Below the pieces are notes generated by a model. The model saw only the letters and a list, made by a program, of their open reading frames with translations. It did no database searches and was not told the origin of the DNA. From the NCBI GenBank assembly GCA_000697335.1, contig JNEM01010846.1, forward strand, positions 1-10,956: a DNA stretch of 10,956 bases, written 5' to 3'. The stretch comes from Conidiobolus incongruus B7586. Taxonomy: Eukaryota > Entomophthoromycota > Entomophthoromycetes > Entomophthorales > Conidiobolaceae. Shown here piece by piece: positions 9,198 to 10,956 of this stretch. Position 1 is the first letter of the stretch. Every line of letters starts with the position of its first letter. The position numbers and the translations under genes were made by a program.

Positions 9198-10956
9198 GGT
9201 TTATATATTTTTAGTAATTATGAAATCAATATCTTTTTTTAATATTTCAAATTTAATTTTTTCGATATTAAATTAATTTATACCATTTTTGTAAGCTTCC
9301 TATAGTTATGGGATATAAATTTGAATCTCAAAGAATATTTGTAATTATAGTTTTATTATAACTATATATTATATAACCAACTCTATAGTACGTTATCTAA
9401 TTTCAATTTGTTACTATAATTATAGATTTAATCCCTTATTTTTCTCAAATTCTATCTTCAACAATTCAAATAATATAATCTATACAATTTTCAATATCTA
9501 ATCTTTATCGTTAGAATAAATAATTCATTTTTTGCATTATCAATTTTGAATTACAATTACTTTTATTAGATAATAAAAAATACCAAATATATAAATACAA
9601 TATTGTTCTGATATTAATATTGGATTTCTACTCCAATACATTCCTTTCCTGTGAAAGGAGACTTTTAATTAATATTGCTATTTTCTGGATGTAAGAATAC
9701 TTATGGAGAAGTTGTTAAGTAAAATATATTTTATCTTAAAGTAATATATTTTATGATTTATTCTATTCATATTATATTTGTAATTCATATAAATTTGAAG
9801 AGTTTTGATAAATTAACATTTTAATTTTAATATGTTAGAGTATTAGAAATACTAATAATATATATTCTTAATCAATAATAATTTAAACATTGCTAAAATT
9901 ATATATATTATAAAATATAAAAATATTCTCAAGTTTGGATCTTTAATTAATTATTGCATAATTACTATTAGTCCAAAAATTAAGTAATAGCATAATTTTG
10001 AAATTAAAATTAAATAAATAAATTAATAAAAAATATATAAAAATTAATAAATAATATAAAATTAATGGTCTCTTTAATTATTAATAACTCTTTTCTATAT
10101 TTTTGGTAAGCTTTTAGTACCTAAAAAATATTTTTTATTAAAAACTTAAACTTATTATTTTATAAACCAATTTAATTTATTTATAGAAATTTTTTTTCCT
10201 ATAAATTGTTTTTTTAATTATTTAAAACAATAATAGTTACATAAATTATAATCAAGTAAATATATTAGATATGATAACTCTTTTTAGTTTTTTTATATAG
10301 AAAATCTTTTATAGCTCTAACTTTATATCTTTTATAATTATTATGCAAAAAAATAAATATCTTTAATTTATATTGAGAATATTATTTGCAAATTGTTTTA
10401 TTTAAAAAAATAATATATAAATTAAATTTAATTGATTTTTTTGAAATATTAAATAAAAAAACTATATATTATTATAATCTATTAAAATAATTAACATTTA
10501 TATATATTTAAAATATTTACTCATTAGAACTTATAAATGAATTAATTTAATTTAACCTAATATCTTGTTTTATTTTTAAATAAAGGATTATATAAAGAAA
10601 TTTAAAATTCAACAATTATCAGTATTTATTTTAAAAACCATTGTTTTTGGATATATCTTAATAAGTTTAGTTTGGCTATAGTTACTTTAGTTTTCTTTTA
10701 TGATTTTATTAAATTATAAGGTATTTATTTTTAATTTTTATTAATAAAATCAAGTTTAAATTTAAATATATATAGTATACTTATAATTAATATTAAATTG
10801 TTTATATAATTCTTTTATAAAAATAAAAAGATATTAGTATACTAACCTACAAAAGTAAGTTATAAAATCAAAAATATATATATATTAATTAATAACTAAA
10901 ACAATTGTATATATTAGATTACTTGAAATTATAATATATAATTAAGGTATATTATT
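9198..10956. other. AT-rich desert upstream of MTR3, no gene seen
   Basis: No reading frame or RNA gene was recognised on either strand. The part nearest 9197 should hold the MTR3 promoter and 5' UTR; several CTATAG/TATAGTT-type palindromes lie at 9300-9425. Two adjacent hairpins stand out at 9618-9659. From about 9840 to the end the sequence is almost pure A/T (4 G/C in 10021-10080) with only homopolymer and TA-rich runs. Confidence 0.7.
9611..9675. other. Two adjacent hairpins with possible closing stem, unassigned
   Basis: Hairpin 1 pairs 9618-9624 with 9632-9638 (stem TATTGGA, loop of seven). Hairpin 2 pairs 9642-9648 with 9653-9659 (stem TCCTTTC, loop CTGT). Only three bases lie between them, and the stems hold most of the G/C in the neighbourhood. 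9611-9617 can also pair with the inverted copy at 9669-9675, which would close a three-way junction, but that stem is A/T only. No known RNA family is recognised. Confidence 0.35.

Noticed and set aside
9618-9638. tRNA-Arg(UCU) anticodon arm: stem with a seven-base loop TTTCTAC
   Set aside because: The loop fits an anticodon loop, but there is no D arm, no GGTTCGAATCC-type B box, and the next hairpin has a four-base loop rather than a T loop. The rest of a cloverleaf is absent.
9840-10956. Mitochondrial DNA or centromere-like DNA because of the extreme AT content
   Set aside because: No mitochondrial gene, tRNA or rRNA is visible, and the same contig carries nuclear genes with spliceosomal introns. 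No tandem array that would mark a centromere is seen. AT-rich intergenic DNA explains it.
1-10956. Mobile elements, CRISPR arrays, toxin or defence systems
   Set aside because: No transposase, reverse transcriptase, terminal repeats, target-site duplications or regularly spaced repeats were seen. All three solid genes are host genes of known families.

Overview
The window looks like nuclear DNA of a very AT-rich fungus. The largest gene belongs to a fungus-typical family of 12-TM proteins (ArAE_2_N / FUSC-like / DUF2421, related to yeast Bre4). The introns are tiny (51, 53 and 54 nt) with GT-AG ends, and intergenic DNA is extremely AT-rich (bases 10021-10080 hold 4 G/C in 60; coding bases 7021-7080 hold 28 in 60). 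The RRM-bearing cyclophilin PPIL4 is not among the eight cyclophilins of Saccharomyces cerevisiae, which argues against that yeast and its close relatives. An AT-rich early-diverging fungus (for example entomophthoralean or harpellalean) would fit, but the sequence alone does not settle the lineage.

Layout, left to right: (1) 1-1135, AT-rich non-coding DNA with a less AT-rich, gene-free patch at about 250-720. (2) 4912-1136, minus strand: a two-exon gene for a 1240-residue membrane protein. A 54-nt intron splits it into what would otherwise look like two separate genes. (3) 4913-6742, a 1.83-kb divergent intergenic region with no recognisable gene. (4) 6743-8155, plus strand: an intron-less PPIL4-type cyclophilin with an RRM and an Arg/Ser/Asp-rich tail. 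(5) 8156-8316, a 161-bp convergent 3' region with facing poly(A) signals. (6) 9197-8317, minus strand: a three-exon gene for the exosome core subunit MTR3 (258 residues); its last two exons are short and easily missed. (7) 9198-10956, an AT desert containing a pair of adjacent hairpins at about 9611-9675.

PPIL4 and MTR3 both act in nuclear RNA processing and converge tail to tail. The transporter-like gene is unrelated in function. Nothing indicates an operon, gene cluster, mobile element or new multi-gene system. The window is mostly ordinary housekeeping sequence. The points worth a second look are the splice models, a possible second start for the membrane protein, the degenerate cyclophilin active site, and the paired hairpins.
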